DNA of 64,000 nt from Pseudoalteromonas piscicida. GTDB lineage: Bacteria > Pseudomonadota > Gammaproteobacteria > Enterobacterales > Alteromonadaceae. The stretch covers positions 1 to 64,000 of the forward strand of contig NZ_NKHF01000008.1 in the NCBI RefSeq assembly GCF_002744175.1. The letters run 5' to 3'. The position numbers and the translations under genes are program-made. Below are positions 27,801-37,693 of the stretch, piece after piece. Positions within the stretch are counted from its first letter, which is position 1. The number at the start of each line of letters is the position of its first letter. The notes beneath the pieces are model-generated. The model did not search any database, was not told the origin of the DNA, and was given only the letters and a program-made list of their open reading frames with translations.

Positions 27801-29261
27801 GCCCATCGACCCAGTTGCTTCTTGGCCATTTTCACCCATGATCCGAATAACTTGATCTAGCTCTTCATTGGTGTAACCAAACTGTTTTTGATAAGTCAGC
27901 AAGGTTTCATCGCTAAGGTCGCGTTTGCCAGCCGCTTGTTCATCTAATGCTTCGAACGGCGTAAGGCGTTTTACGTTTTGCTCAAGCCAGGTTTTATACG
28001 GATGTCTTGATTTTAGGTCTTGGTCTATCTCATCAGACTGCCAGATCTTGCCGTGAAGCGTGTCTACGACTAGTAACTCACCTGGACCTACACGACCCTT
28101 TTCTATCACTTCATCCGGTGCGTAATCCCAAATACCCACTTCCGAGGCAAGCGTAATAAAGCCATCTTGGGTGATCACGTAGCGAGCTGGACGCAGACCA
28201 TTTCGGTCAAGATTACAGGCAGCAAAGCGACCGTCCGACATGACGATCCCGGCAGGACCATCCCACGGCTCCATGTGCATCGAGTTAAAGTCATAAAACG
28301 CACGAAGATCTTCGTCCATAGCCCGGTTTTTTTGCCAAGCTGGTGGCACTAACATCCGCATCGCACGGAACAAGTCCATACCGCCTGCAAGAAACAGTTC
28401 TAGCATATTGTCTAGGCTAGATGAATCCGAGCCCGTTTCATTAACAAATGGTGCCGCCGATTGTAAATCTGGCAATAAAGGCGAAGAAAACTTGTAAGCC
28501 CGCGCCCTAGCCCACTGCCGGTTGCCTTGAATGGTGTTGATTTCACCATTGTGCGCCAAATAACGAAATGGTTGCGCCAACGGCCAGCGCGGCTGCGTAT
28601 TAGTTGAAAAACGCTGGTGGAACACACAAATGGCGCTGGTCATACGAATGTCAGCAAGATCGGTATAAAAGGTAGGTAAATCTGCAGGCATCATTAAGCC
28701 TTTGTAGATGGTTACCAAGCCCGACAAGCTACAAATATAAAATTGTTCATCCTGCTCTAAGCGCTTCTCAATACGGCGCCTTGCAATATATAAACGACGT
28801 TCCAAATCTTTTGGACGCCACCCTTCCGGCGCGCCCACAAATACTTGCTTAAACTGCGGCAGTTGCGCTTTGGCGATAGCGCCAAGCATGGATGGATCGG
28901 TAGGAACTTCACGCCAGCCAATCAAAGTTAGTGTTTCTTTTTCTAATTCTTCACTAATAACCTTTTCAGCTGCGCCGGCTAGCGCTTGATCTTGATTTAA
29001 GAAAATCATACCAACCGCATAGTTTTTACCAACGTGCCAGCTATTTTCAGCTGCAATAGCACGGAAAAAACTATCTGGTTTTTGCAATAACAGTCCACAG
29101 CCGTCACCAGTTTTACCGTCAGCAGATATACCACCTCGGTGCTGCATACGATCTAGACCAGTAATGGCTGTTCGGATCAGTTTGTGGCTCGGCTGACCGC
29201 TAACATGCGCAATCAAACCAAACCCACAGTTATCTTTTTCTAATTTTGAGTCGTATAACAT
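24804..29261 (-). CDS. gltB: Glutamate synthase (NADPH) large subunit
   Basis: GltB turns glutamine plus 2-oxoglutarate into two glutamates, the main ammonia-assimilation route with glutamine synthetase. The N-terminal Ntn glutaminase nucleophile is Cys12 in [13 protein letters not shown], after a short 11-residue propeptide. The central domain follows; the FMN-binding synthase domain holds [25 protein letters not shown] and [15 protein letters not shown], with Cys residues of the 3Fe-4S cluster in [20 protein letters not shown]. The C-terminal GXGXG beta-helix domain is rich in Gly ([12 protein letters not shown]). Length 1485 is normal. It is the first gene of gltBD, with a long upstream region carrying several palindromes. 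Confidence 0.98.
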   Translation of the reverse strand: MLYDSKLEKDNCGFGLIAHVSGQPSHKLIRTAITGLDRMQHRGGISADGKTGDGCGLLLQKPDSFFRAIAAENSWHVGKNYAVGMIFLNQDQALAGAAEKVISEELEKETLTLIGWREVPTDPSMLGAIAKAQLPQFKQVFVGAPEGWRPKDLERRLYIARRRIEKRLEQDEQFYICSLSGLVTIYKGLMMPADLPTFYTDLADIRMTSAICVFHQRFSTNTQPRWPLAQPFRYLAHNGEINTIQGNRQWARARAYKFSSPLLPDLQSAAPFVNETGSDSSSLDNMLELFLAGGMDLFRAMRMLVPPAWQKNRAMDEDLRAFYDFNSMHMEPWDGPAGIVMSDGRFAACNLDRNGLRPARYVITQDGFITLASEVGIWDYAPDEVIEKGRVGPGELLVVDTLHGKIWQSDEIDQDLKSRHPYKTWLEQNVKRLTPFEALDEQAAGKRDLSDETLLTYQKQFGYTNEELDQVIRIMGENGQEATGSMGDDTPFAVLSEGHRSIFDYFRQKFAQVTNPPIDPLRENHVMSLATCIGREQNVFNETTGHAKRLQFASPVLTYSDMQQLLHADDDHYCACKISLIYAPEESLQQAIMRVCDEAAAKASTGCVMLVLSDREIAAGKQVIPAAMAVGAVQRRLVNDNLRCDANIIVETGSVRDPHQFAVLLGFGATAVYPYLAYETLVAMCDKQIIKKSYREVTLSYRGAINKGLYKIMSKMGISTIASYRCSMLFEAVGLSDEVVELCFKGVANRIKGACFDDFALEQQQLNKLAFSKRKLLSHGGLLKYVHGGEYHAYNPDVVQTLQTAVRSGNYQDYVKYAELVNNRPITNLRDMLKLNSEQQAIDIDDVEPATELYKRFDSAAMSIGALSPEAHEALAIAMNRLGGCSNSGEGGEDKLRFGTEKNSRIKQVASGRFGVTPHYLRSADVIQIKVAQGAKPGEGGQLPGEKVTPYIAKLRYSVPGVTLISPPPHHDIYSIEDLAQLIFDLKQVNPDAMISVKLVSEPGVGTIATGVAKAYADLITIAGYDGGTGASPLTSVKYAGSPWELGLAETQQALVENGLRHRIRLQTDGGLKTGLDIIKAAILGAESFGFGTGPMVALGCKYLRICHLNNCATGVATQDDTLRQKHYHGLPEMAMNYFKFIAQEARELMASLGVTKLTDLIGRTELLEVIEGNTAKQKKLDLSPLLAKPNNPSNEALYCTNNNPSHYSGALNESLLAKAKTAIDEMTGTSLVSRISNTDRAIGAMLSGYIASKHGNQGMAADPIALELHGTAGQSFGVWNAGGLEMTLVGDANDYVGKGMAGGKLVVRPPVGSSFASHQAAIIGNTCLYGATGGKLFAAGRAGERFAVRNSGVQAVVEGLGDNGCEYMTGGVVCVLGQVGVNFGAGMTGGFAYVLDEDGDFDKRINPELVELVELTALASHQEHLRGLIAEHLDLTSSTRAEQILANFELYLPMFKLVKPKSSDLNSLLGHRARSSAELRIQAQ

Positions 29262-29361
29262 AGACTCCTCCCCTTGCTACAACGGCCAGCTCATGACGGT
29301 ACAACGAAATGCTGGCAGATATTCAAAATTAGCCTTGATTGAAAGTAGAGTCAACAGAAAA

Positions 29362-29377
29362 ATGAATACATATTCAT
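29362..29377 (-). promoter_or_regulatory. Candidate ArgR box (gltB-proximal)
   Basis: ATGAATACATATTCAT is a perfect two-armed palindrome around a CA centre and fits the ARG-box consensus TGAATWWWWATTCA. A weaker half-match, TTGAATATTTCTCA, starts about 20 bp further on (29382), the spacing of tandem ARG boxes. It lies about 100 bp upstream of gltB. Confidence 0.55.
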
Positions 29378-29520
29378 TAACTTGAATATTTCTCATTGGT
29401 AAGACAAGTTACCCAAAACAGTAATATTTTTGCCAATTTGAAAATGTTGAATATAAATTTGTGAAATGACACCGGTATCAGATGTTAAAAAAAGCATAAG
29501 CAACCTCCAGCAAGAATACG

Positions 29521-29536
29521 TTTACGTAAACGTAAA
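29521..29536 (-). promoter_or_regulatory. Candidate LiuR (MerR-family) operator 1
   Basis: TTTACGTAAACGTAAA is a perfect 16-bp palindrome (TTTACGT-AA-ACGTAAA) with the MerR-family look of LiuR sites. It stands just next to the ARG-type box at 29549-29562. Confidence 0.5.
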
Positions 29537-29548
29537 CAAGCAATAAAA

Positions 29549-29562
29549 TGAATAATTATTCA
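29549..29562 (-). promoter_or_regulatory. Candidate ArgR box (gltB-distal)
   Basis: TGAATAATTATTCA is a perfect 14-bp palindrome identical to the core ARG-box consensus. Confidence 0.55.
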
Positions 29563-29646
29563 CAAATAACTATTTTACGAACTCAAGATTAGAGGGCCCT
29601 GTGTTTAATTATTTATATAGATATGCAATTTGCGTCTGACTTTTGC

Positions 29647-29662
29647 TTGACGTAGACGTCAA
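29647..29662 (-). promoter_or_regulatory. Candidate LiuR (MerR-family) operator 2
   Basis: TTGACGTAGACGTCAA has perfect arms TTGACGT / ACGTCAA around AG, the same shape as the site at 29521-29536, 126 bp away. Confidence 0.5.
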
Positions 29663-29774
29663 CCTAACAGGGTGAAATGACAATATTAGGAAGAATAAAA
29701 AACATGTAATAAGTACAGATAATAGAGGGGTAAGCAACAGTGAATAAGGAAGTGAATTCAGTAGAGTGCAGAGC

Positions 29775-29981
29775 TATTTAAGCTGAACTCGGGATAAGAA
29801 GTTAGTTAATCAACTAATAAAATACCTAAGCTCAAAAACATAGTACCACTCTAGCCAGAAGTTATTGCTTAATACTTGTTCAACTTGAGGAAGTAAACCT
29901 GAGCTAACGGCGTTAAAAATTTCTTGTTTAGAACAAGCAGCTGCTAGAGGACAAGTTGTTATGCCAAATTCTGGTTATTTA
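29775..29981. repeat. MITE-like intergenic repeat, copy B
   Basis: This 207-bp copy starts TATTTAAGCTGAACTCGGG and ends CCAAATTCTGGTTATTTA (imperfect inverted ends). It shares GGATAAGAA, CTCTAGCCAGA and GCTGCTAGAGGACAAGTTG with the other copies but is longer and more diverged in the middle. Confidence 0.55.
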
Positions 29982-30094
29982 CGAGCAGTATTTTGCGATA
30001 AGTAGAGCGATGCGCTTAGAGGTGCAAACAGCTATTGGGGCTACGTTTGATTGATATAGCTGGCAGAACTTGCGTTCTGCCATAGGCGGATAAT

Positions 30095-30439
30095 TTACTC
30101 CGCTGCGGCTTCGTCTTTCTTATACTTAGCTGCTGTTTCAGCAATAAGAGGTTGAAGCTCACCTTTTTGGAACATCTCAATAATGATGTCACACCCACCG
30201 ATTAACTCACCTTCAACCCAAAGCTGAGGGAAGGTTGGCCAGTTCGCATAATGTGGTAATTCAGCACGGATATCTGGGTTTAATAATACGTCAACATAAG
30301 CAAACTGCTCACCACACGCCATTAAAGCCTGAGATGCTTGCGAAGAAAAACCACAGTTAGGTAGTTTCGGTGACCCTTTCATATATAGAATGATTGGGTT
30401 TTCTTCGATCTGTTGTTTAATCTTGTCAATAGTTTCCAT
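30095..30439 (-). CDS. grxD: Monothiol glutaredoxin GrxD
   Basis: GrxD (Grx4) is a monothiol glutaredoxin that binds and passes on [2Fe-2S] clusters, often with BolA partners. The active site is PNCGFSSQASQAL, with the CGFS motif, preceded by IILYMKGSPKLP. The GSH-binding TFPQLWVEGELIGGCDII block is intact. Length 114 is normal, with an acidic tail. It is a single gene, divergent from sodB; both relate to iron and oxidative stress. Confidence 0.96.
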   Translation of the reverse strand: METIDKIKQQIEENPIILYMKGSPKLPNCGFSSQASQALMACGEQFAYVDVLLNPDIRAELPHYANWPTFPQLWVEGELIGGCDIIIEMFQKGELQPLIAETAAKYKKDEAAAE

Positions 30440-30821
30440 TAGTTACCTCAAAATGACGTTTTGTCCGATACTTATCTTTTATTGCACCGGTACATTAGCT
30501 TGCTACTCATCTTAACAACACGAATTGCAACATAATTATACCAAGCCATCGAGTGTGTTGAAATCTTAGCGACTTGGCTAAATTAAACACAATAAGTGTT
30601 GTCGATGTCCTACACTTAGACAGCCATTCGGCATATGTTCACAAAGAATGTGTATTATAAGTCATTAAGTCACTGGCACGCATTGCTGTTTGCCAAAACT
30701 TGAGTAAAATAGTCAGGAATTATAGTATCACTATATAAGCCAATGGTATAGAAAAGTGGGCCCTTGTTAGCTTGCTTTCGTATGCATTATTGGCAAATCA
30801 ACCAAAAAAATGGAGATTAAT
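30440..30821. other. Intergenic region between grxD and sodB
   Basis: This 382-bp divergent region should hold both promoters. I see no clear Fur box, hairpin-terminator or coding frame. GGAG precedes the sodB ATG. Confidence 0.4.
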
Positions 30822-31403
30822 ATGGCATTTGAACTACCGTCACTACCTTATGCACTAAATGCGCTTGAGCCGCACATCTCTCAAGAGACGCTAGAATTCC
30901 ACCACGGTAAGCACCACAACACTTACGTTGTAAAGCTTAACGGTCTGATTGAAGGTACTGACTTCGAAGGTAAATCACTAGAAGAGATCGTATGTAGTTC
31001 TGAAGGTGGTGTTTTCAACAATGCTGCACAAATCTGGAACCACACTTTCTACTGGCACAGCCTTGCGCCAAATGCAGGTGGCGAGCCTACAGGTAAAGTT
31101 GCTGAACTAATTAATGCTAAATGGGGCTCATTCGCAGCATTCCAAGAAGCTTTTAACGACAAAGCAGTAAACAACTTTGGTTCAAGCTGGACTTGGTTAG
31201 TACAACTTGCAGACGGTTCTTTAGATATCGTTAACACATCTAATGCAGCTACGCCGCTGACAGAAGAAGGTGTTACACCAATCATCACAGTTGACCTTTG
31301 GGAACACGCTTATTACATCGATTATCGTAACGTTCGTCCTGATTACCTGAAAGGTTTCTGGGCGCTTGTTAACTGGGACTTCGCTAATAGCAACCTAGCT
31401 TAA
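30822..31403 (+). CDS. sodB: Iron superoxide dismutase
   Basis: SodB turns superoxide into oxygen and hydrogen peroxide in the cytoplasm. The metal ligands are found in [11 protein letters not shown] (His), [12 protein letters not shown] (His) and [14 protein letters not shown] (Asp and His). The block [13 protein letters not shown] and the AGGEPTGKV context are typical of the Fe form; [13 protein letters not shown] is also present. Length 193 fits. The frame is open from 30810, but the ATG at 30822, with GGAG upstream, gives the family start [11 protein letters not shown]. It is followed by a strong terminator. Confidence 0.97.
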   Translation: MAFELPSLPYALNALEPHISQETLEFHHGKHHNTYVVKLNGLIEGTDFEGKSLEEIVCSSEGGVFNNAAQIWNHTFYWHSLAPNAGGEPTGKVAELINAKWGSFAAFQEAFNDKAVNNFGSSWTWLVQLADGSLDIVNTSNAATPLTEEGVTPIITVDLWEHAYYIDYRNVRPDYLKGFWALVNWDFANSNLA

Positions 31404-31432
31404 CATCAACTATCAGTATTGATGCAATAATG

Positions 31433-31454
31433 GGGCGCGCAAGCGCCCTTTTTT
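31433..31454 (+). terminator. Intrinsic terminator of sodB
   Basis: GGGCGC-GCAA-GCGCCC followed by T6. Confidence 0.92.
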
Positions 31455-31589
31455 ATGCCTGTAACTCAACATTAATACATAAAAAATCTAGTTTTTTTTG
31501 GGTATTATTGCATATCGCGACTAAGCTTTAAGTAACCTTTCCAAATCTGTGATCCGCAACCCACGCAAAGTAGCTTATTGGAGGTCGTC

Positions 31590-33512
31590 ATGACAATATT
31601 TGAACATTATCAGGCCAGATATGAAGCCGCGCAGGAAGAAGAGTATACCATCGCGGAATTTCTTGAAATTTGTAAAAATGACAAATCCGCCTATGCCAGC
31701 GCACCTGAGCGACTCCTGATGGCAATTGGCGAACCAGAAATGATAGATACGTCGAAAGACGCTCGGCTTAGCCGCCTATTTTCGAATAGAGTCATCGCTC
31801 GATACCCCGCTTTCGATGACTTCTATGGGATGGAAGATGCGATTGAGCAGATTGTGTCCTACCTTAAACACGCAGCCCAGGGGCTTGAAGAGTGCAAACA
31901 GGTTCTTTATTTACTGGGTCCTGTAGGTGGTGGTAAGTCATCTATCGCAGAGAAACTCAAATATCTGATGCAGAAGGTGCCTATTTATTCGCTAAAAGGC
32001 TCTCCGGTTAATGATCACCCACTGTGTTTGTTTAGCCCGCAAGAGGATGCACAACTTTTAGAAAAAGAATATGGCATTCCTGCGCGCTACATTAAAACAA
32101 TCATGTCGCCATGGGCTACCAAGCGCTTGCACGAATATAACGGCGATATAACTCAGTTTACCGTGGTTAAGCGCTACCCCTCTATTCTTGACCAGATAGC
32201 GATAGCCAAAACGGAACCTGGAGATGAGAATAATCAGGATATCTCCGCACTCGTTGGTAAAGTAGATATTCGTAAATTAGAGCACTTCGCTCAGAACGAT
32301 CCCGATGCCTATGCATATTCAGGTGCCTTGTGCTTAGCCAACCAAGGCCTGATGGAATTTGTTGAGATGTTTAAGGCCCCTATTAAGGTATTACATCCCT
32401 TACTTACTGCCACTCAAGAAGGTAACTACAATGGCACCGAGGGAATTTCGGCACTCCCCTTTAGCGGCTTGATCTTAGCGCACTCCAATGAGTCCGAGTG
32501 GCAAACATTCAAAAACAACAAAAACAATGAGGCATTTTTAGACCGCGTTTATATCGTTAAGGTGCCTTATTGTCTGCGCGTTTCGGAAGAAGTTAAAATC
32601 TACGAAAAGCTCATCGAAAATAGTGAGTTGAGAGAAGCTCCTTGTGCTCCAGGTACACTTGAAACCTTAGCTAAGTTCTCTGCCCTTTCACGCATTAAAG
32701 AGCCTGAAAACTCTAGTATCTACTCAAAAATGCGAGTGTATGATGGCGAAAGTTTAAAAGACACCGATCCAAAAGCAAAATCCTATCAAGAATACCGTGA
32801 TTACGCGGGAGTAGACGAAGGGATGAATGGCCTTTCAACTCGCTTTGCCTTTAAGATTTTGTCTCGTGTGTTCAACTTTGATCACAGTGAGGTCGCTGCC
32901 AACCCAGTTCACTTATTCTACGTATTAGAGCAGCAAATTGAGAGGGAGCAATTTAACCCAGAAGTGCAAGAACGCTACCTAAGCCACTTAAAAGGCTACC
33001 TTATCCCTCAATATGTTGAGTTTATCGGAAAAGAGCTACAAACCGCTTACTTAGAATCCTACTCCGAATATGGCCAGAACATTTTTGACCGCTACGTCAC
33101 TTATGCCGATTTTTGGATTCAAGACCAAGAATATCGAGACCCAGATACCGGTCAATTATTTGACCGAGCCGCCTTAAATGCGGAGCTTGAGAAGATTGAA
33201 AAGCCAGCTGGGATATCTAACCCCAAAGACTTCCGTAACGAAATCGTCAACTTTGTATTAAGAGCCAGAGCTCATCACAATGGTGATAATCCAGTCTGGA
33301 CCAGCTATGAGAAGTTAAGAACCGTGATTGAGAAGAAAATGTTCTCTAACACCGAGGACTTACTTCCGGTTATCTCATTTAATGCAAAAACCTCTGCGGA
33401 AGACCAGAAAAAGCATGAGGATTTCGTCAACCGCATGGTTGATAAAGGCTATACCCAAAAACAAGTTCGCCTACTTTCTGAATGGTATTTGAGAGTTAGA
33501 AAGTCCCAATAA
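31590..33512 (+). CDS. prkA: PrkA-family serine protein kinase
   Basis: PrkA (E. coli YeaG) is an AAA+-like protein kinase or protease-related protein of stationary-phase, nitrogen-starvation and sporulation responses. Walker A is LGPVGGGKSSIAEKLKYL near residue 110, an AAA-type core runs to about 380 (LDRVYIVKVPYCLRVSEE), and the C-terminal PrkA domain contains GLSTRFAFKILSRVFN. Length 640 is normal. The ATG at 31590 is chosen for the strong GGAGGT just before it; the frame opens 12 bp earlier. It leads the prkA-yeaH-ycgB trio, which is conserved as a unit across proteobacteria. Confidence 0.95.
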   Translation: MTIFEHYQARYEAAQEEEYTIAEFLEICKNDKSAYASAPERLLMAIGEPEMIDTSKDARLSRLFSNRVIARYPAFDDFYGMEDAIEQIVSYLKHAAQGLEECKQVLYLLGPVGGGKSSIAEKLKYLMQKVPIYSLKGSPVNDHPLCLFSPQEDAQLLEKEYGIPARYIKTIMSPWATKRLHEYNGDITQFTVVKRYPSILDQIAIAKTEPGDENNQDISALVGKVDIRKLEHFAQNDPDAYAYSGALCLANQGLMEFVEMFKAPIKVLHPLLTATQEGNYNGTEGISALPFSGLILAHSNESEWQTFKNNKNNEAFLDRVYIVKVPYCLRVSEEVKIYEKLIENSELREAPCAPGTLETLAKFSALSRIKEPENSSIYSKMRVYDGESLKDTDPKAKSYQEYRDYAGVDEGMNGLSTRFAFKILSRVFNFDHSEVAANPVHLFYVLEQQIEREQFNPEVQERYLSHLKGYLIPQYVEFIGKELQTAYLESYSEYGQNIFDRYVTYADFWIQDQEYRDPDTGQLFDRAALNAELEKIEKPAGISNPKDFRNEIVNFVLRARAHHNGDNPVWTSYEKLRTVIEKKMFSNTEDLLPVISFNAKTSAEDQKKHEDFVNRMVDKGYTQKQVRLLSEWYLRVRKSQ

Positions 33513-33537
33513 CTTGTTAGTGTAAAGAGGGTGTTAT

Positions 33538-34822
33538 ATGGCGCATTTTATCGACCGCCGTCTTAACGGCAAAAATAAGAGCACTCTGAACCGCCAACGT
33601 TTTATTCGCCGCTATAAAAAGCAGATAAAAAAAGCGGTCTCAGAGGCTATCAACAAACGCAGTGTCACTGATGTTTCGAGTGGAGAGAGTATTTCTATTC
33701 CGCAAAAAGATATCAGTGAGCCCACTTTTTCACCAAGGAAAAGGGGGGGATAGAGAGCTTATTCACCCAGGTAATGATCAATTTTCAACTGGTGACAAAA
33801 TCCAGCGTCCACCATCAGGCCAAGGTGGAGGCTCTGGTGAAGGCGAAGCCAGTAATCAAGGTGAGGGACAAGACGATTTTGTATTTTCGATTTCAAAAGA
33901 CGAATATCTGGACTTGCTATTTGAAGACTTAGAGCTGCCAAATCTAAAGCAAAACCAACTCGACAAGTTGATGCAAATGAAAACTCATCGAGCAGGCTTT
34001 TGCAATGACGGCATGCCCAGTAACTTAGATATTGTACGCAGCCTAAAAGGCTCAATGGCAAGACGCATTGCCATGACCTCAAGTAAGCGTCGCGAGTTAA
34101 AAGAGCTGGAGGAAGAACTTGAGAGGCTGTTAGCAGAGCCGGTGCCACCACAGCAAAAAATTAATGATATAGAGCAACGTATTGAAGTACTGAAAACTCA
34201 AATTGCGGCTGTGCCTTTTATTGATAATTACGATTTACGTTTTCGTAATTATGAGCGCCGGCCACACCCCACCAGCAAAGCTGTGATGTTTTGTTTGATG
34301 GATGTATCGGGTTCAATGGATCAGGCCACCAAAGATATGGCCAAACGCTTTTATATTTTGCTGTACCAGTTCTTAACGCGCACGTACAAAAATATAGAAG
34401 TAGTCTATATCCGCCATCACACTCAGGCAAAAGAGGTGGACGAGCAAGAGTTTTTCTATTCGCAAGAAACTGGGGGGACCATAGTTTCAAGCGCATTAAA
34501 GCTGATGGATGAGATTATTCAAGAGCGCTATGCACAGGGCGATTGGAACATATACGCAGCACAAGCTTCTGATGGCGATAACTGGGCTGATGATTCACCA
34601 CAGTGTACCCAAATACTTTCTAGCAAGCTTTTAAAAATCGTGCGCTACTACGCATATATCGAAATAACGACTCGTGCACATCAGAGCCTATGGCGAGAAT
34701 ATCAAGGAGTCGCTAGCACGTTTGATAACTTTGCAATGCAACACATTCGCAGTGTGGAGGATATTTACCCTATCTTCAGGGAATTGTTTAAAAAGAACAA
34801 AGATAAGCAAAGTGCGGCATAA
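33538..34822 (+). pseudogene. yeaH: DUF444 protein YeaH, split by an apparent +1 frameshift
   Basis: The first frame (33538-33753) encodes the YeaH N-terminus [19 protein letters not shown] up to [14 protein letters not shown], then runs into wrong residues and a stop. The second frame picks up exactly there with HQGKGG and HPGNDQFS, and continues with the VWA-like domain ([20 protein letters not shown]) to 34822. Dropping one T from the T5 run at 33726-33730 restores one 427-residue protein, the same length as E. coli YeaH. It may be a real lesion, phase-variable slippage, or a sequencing error. It is the middle gene of the PrkA trio; partners on both sides are intact. Confidence 0.85.
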
Positions 34823-34840
34823 TTTTTGGGAGGTTGCGCG

Positions 34841-36346
34841 ATGACATATCAGCCAATTGACGATGGTCCTGATTGGACCTTTGATTTACTTGATACTTAT
34901 CAGCAAGAAATTGCTCGTGTAGCAGAGCACTATAAACTTGATACCTACCCTAACCAGATTGAGGTGATCACCGCTGAGCAAATGATGGACGCATACTCAA
35001 GTGTGGGTATGCCCATAGGTTACGCCCATTGGTCTTACGGTAAAAAGTTTATTCAGACCGAACAAACATACAAACGCGGGCAAATGGGGCTTGCTTACGA
35101 AATCGTGATCAATTCAGATCCTTGTATTGCTTATCTGATGGAAGAAAACACTATGCCGATGCAGGCATTGGTGATGGCTCATGCCTGTTATGGACATAAC
35201 TCCTTCTTTAAAGGCAATTATCTCTTTAAAACCTGGACCGATGCTTCTTCTATTATTGATTACTTGGTATTTGCCAAAAACTATGTCGCAAAGTGCGAAG
35301 AAAAGTATGGTATTGATGAAGTAGAAAATCTGATTGATTCATGTCATGCGTTAATGAACTATGGAGTTGACCGATATAAACGGCCACAGCGGATCTCCAT
35401 GTTTGAAGAGCAAAAACGGCAACAAGAACGAGAAGACTATTTACAATCGCAAGTGAACGAGCTGTGGCGAACAATTCCCAAAGGGGAAGACGAAGAGACG
35501 GATAATCGACCACGCTTTCCGTCTGAGCCACAAGAAAATATTCTTTATTTTATTGAGAAAAACGCTCCTTTACTTGAGTCTTGGCAACGTGAAATCATTC
35601 GTATTGTGCGTAAAGTATCACAGTACTTTTACCCACAAAGACAAACACAAGTCATGAATGAAGGCTGGGCAACATTTTGGCACTACACCATTTTGAATCA
35701 TCTCTATGATGAAGGAAAACTAAGTGATGCCTTTATGTTGGAGTTTTTACAAAGCCATACCAATGTTGTTTACCAGCCTCCATACAACAGTAAGTTTTAC
35801 TCTGGTATTAACCCCTACGCCCTTGGTTTTAACATGATGGTTGATATTCGCCGGATCTGTGAAAATCCAACGGATGAAGATAAACAATGGTTTCCTGAAT
35901 TTGCAGGAAGCGATTGGCTCGAAACGCTTCACTTTGCCATGCAGAACTTTAAAGACGAGAGTTTTATTAGCCAGTTTTTATCGCCCAAGCTGATGCGAGA
36001 CTTTAAGTTATTTACCATCGTAGATAAACAAAAGTCACCGCATTTAGAAGTGGGGCCAATACATGACGAAATGGGTTATCAGCAATTACGTAGCGCCCTA
36101 TCCGCTCAGTACAACTTGAGTAATCATGAGCCTAATATTCAGGTTTATGACGTTGATATCAGAGGGGACAGATCACTAACACTGAGGTATGTTCCTCAAG
36201 GCGGGATCCCTCTTGCAGCTTCAAAGCAGGAAGTAATTAAACACCTTTATCGCTTGTGGGGTTTTAAAGTCAAACTTGAGCAGGTAAACGAGGATGGCAG
36301 CATTGAACAAATAGCGGCATGTCCAGAAGCCGAAAGTGAACAATAG
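34841..36346 (+). CDS. SpoVR family protein (YcgB)
   Basis: SpoVR/YcgB-type protein, 501 residues, third gene of the PrkA-YeaH-SpoVR module. Family blocks are DWTFDLLDTYQQEIARVAEH, IGYAHWSYGKKF, MAHACYGHNSFFKGN, MNEGWATFWHYTILN and YNSKFYSGINPYALGF. The His-rich HACYGHNSFFK and NEGWATFWH segments look metal-binding-like, but enzymatic function is unproven. The ATG at 34841, after GGGAGGT, is preferred over an upstream TTG at 34826. It is only 18 bp after yeaH, so translation of the trio is probably coupled. Confidence 0.93.
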   Translation: MTYQPIDDGPDWTFDLLDTYQQEIARVAEHYKLDTYPNQIEVITAEQMMDAYSSVGMPIGYAHWSYGKKFIQTEQTYKRGQMGLAYEIVINSDPCIAYLMEENTMPMQALVMAHACYGHNSFFKGNYLFKTWTDASSIIDYLVFAKNYVAKCEEKYGIDEVENLIDSCHALMNYGVDRYKRPQRISMFEEQKRQQEREDYLQSQVNELWRTIPKGEDEETDNRPRFPSEPQENILYFIEKNAPLLESWQREIIRIVRKVSQYFYPQRQTQVMNEGWATFWHYTILNHLYDEGKLSDAFMLEFLQSHTNVVYQPPYNSKFYSGINPYALGFNMMVDIRRICENPTDEDKQWFPEFAGSDWLETLHFAMQNFKDESFISQFLSPKLMRDFKLFTIVDKQKSPHLEVGPIHDEMGYQQLRSALSAQYNLSNHEPNIQVYDVDIRGDRSLTLRYVPQGGIPLAASKQEVIKHLYRLWGFKVKLEQVNEDGSIEQIAACPEAESEQ

Positions 36347-36728
36347 CTTTAATGTTAATCCGAAAAAATTTGTTTTCAAGGGAGTGAGTAAAACACTATT
36401 GAAAGCGGCCTATTTATACGCTAAGTCGCTTTCATTAACCACCATGCACCGTTGTACCATTTTGCTTTACCTACATATACGCAAACACCTTGGCGATTTC
36501 AGGATACAGTAGCGACATTGTCGACAAGGTTTTCTCGCCACAGAGCAGATCACTTCATGAAGCAAATGGGTATTACTTCCCAACAATTTCAATCGCTAGG
36601 TAATTAACCTGGGGCTTGGACAAAGAATTAGCTAACTTATTGTTTTAAAATCACATTAATTTATTTTCTTCTCTGACTAAACTGAACTCGTGATAACAAG
36701 TTCATTAATTACCCGAAGTTCAGGTTAA
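36347..36728. other. Intergenic region after the SpoVR gene
   Basis: This 382-bp stretch between convergent genes contains GAAAGCG...CGCTTTC (about 36399-36433, a weak 7-bp stem with a long loop) and MITE copy C. No coding frame is supported. Confidence 0.4.
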
Positions 36729-36731
36729 TTA
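36601..36731. repeat. MITE-like intergenic repeat, copy C
   Basis: The ends TAATTAACCTGGGGCTTGG and CCGAAGTTCAGGTTAATTA are imperfect inverted repeats. The interior shares AATTAGCTAAC, ATTGTTTTAAAATCACATT and ATTTTCTTCTCTGACTAA-type sequence with copy D, but lacks the right-hand block, so it is probably an internal deletion form (131 bp). Its last bases form the stop codon of the amidotransferase gene. Confidence 0.6.
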
Positions 36732-37493
36732 GACCTTCTCACCTAACTTAAAGAGTGCAAACTCACCAGGCTCTAGCTTTTGCCATTGCTCATCATTGGT
36801 AAGTGGCCGAGTTGCAATAACAGTAACCACATCATCAGGCGTGGTTTCTTTTTGAAAATCAACCACCATGTCGGCATCTATTAGCGTCGCTTTGCCAAAT
36901 GGTGCTCGGCGTGTGATCCAATGTAAGTTATTGGTGCAATATGCTAGTACATAAATACCATCGGTGATCAGCATATTAAATACCCCTTTCTCCCGAAGCG
37001 TGTGTGCAAGCTTAGCAATATATCTAAATACCGACACCATATTAGAAGGGCGACTTGGATATTTCTCTCGTACTTTGTCTAAAATCCAACAAAATGCCAA
37101 TTCACTATCGGTATTGCCAACTGGGCGGTAAAAGTCTGTTTTTAAATCTTTATAATCGGAGAGTTGGCCGTTATGCGCATAGGTGATCTCTCTTCCCCAT
37201 AGCTCCCGAGTAAATGGGTGCGTATTCTCTAAGCAGGTTCGGCCACGGTTACCTTGACGAATATGGCTTATTACCGACACACTTTTGATTGGATAGGCTT
37301 TTACCAATTTAGCAATTTCAGACTCGCAACTCGGCTCAGGATCTTTAAAGGTTCTACATCCCTTCCCTTCATAGAAAGTGATCCCCCAACCATCTTTATG
37401 CGGCCCAGTATTACCGCCTCGCTCTAACAAACCAGAAAAGCTAAAACAAATATCCGTCGGCACGTTCGCTGACATTCCCAGCAATTCACACAT
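36729..37493 (-). CDS. Class II glutamine amidotransferase (YafJ-like)
   Basis: An Ntn-hydrolase glutamine amidotransferase domain without a partner synthase domain. The N-terminus MCELLGMSAN puts the nucleophile Cys at position 2. GHNGQLSDYK-type blocks occur as ITYAHNGQLSDYKDLK, VISHIRQGNRGRTC and GNTDSELAFCWIL, as in YafJ and related proteins. The physiological acceptor is unknown; such proteins occur near ergothioneine or as orphan genes. The 254-residue length is normal. Its TAA stop lies within the edge of MITE copy C, so insertion may have redefined the C-terminus slightly. Confidence 0.85.
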   Translation of the reverse strand: MCELLGMSANVPTDICFSFSGLLERGGNTGPHKDGWGITFYEGKGCRTFKDPEPSCESEIAKLVKAYPIKSVSVISHIRQGNRGRTCLENTHPFTRELWGREITYAHNGQLSDYKDLKTDFYRPVGNTDSELAFCWILDKVREKYPSRPSNMVSVFRYIAKLAHTLREKGVFNMLITDGIYVLAYCTNNLHWITRRAPFGKATLIDADMVVDFQKETTPDDVVTVIATRPLTNDEQWQKLEPGEFALFKLGEKV

Positions 37494-37693
37494 AAGCTAA
37501 ATAACCACACATATCAATAGATTATACTGACCTAAGCGCCCCTCTAACCAACAGCGGCAGAGAAAGTATTGACGCCCACGTTATATTATAATTTTTGATA
37601 TTATACACACTATTGCTATTCGCACAGTCCGTTTTTATTTACTACGTACATTTGCTCAAAGTTAGAAGCGTTGAAAGCTTCGATGTTCGTTTC

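Larger units (their letters stand above)
29262..30094. other. Long intergenic region upstream of gltB
   Basis: The 833-bp gap between gltB and grxD is the longest gene-free stretch. It holds two ArgR-type and two LiuR-type palindromes on the gltB side, and MITE copy B on the grxD side. No coding frame is supported. Confidence 0.6.

Noticed and set aside
25307..28627. Several open frames opposite gltB
   Set aside because: They are shadows of the gltB coding sequence with no domain of their own.
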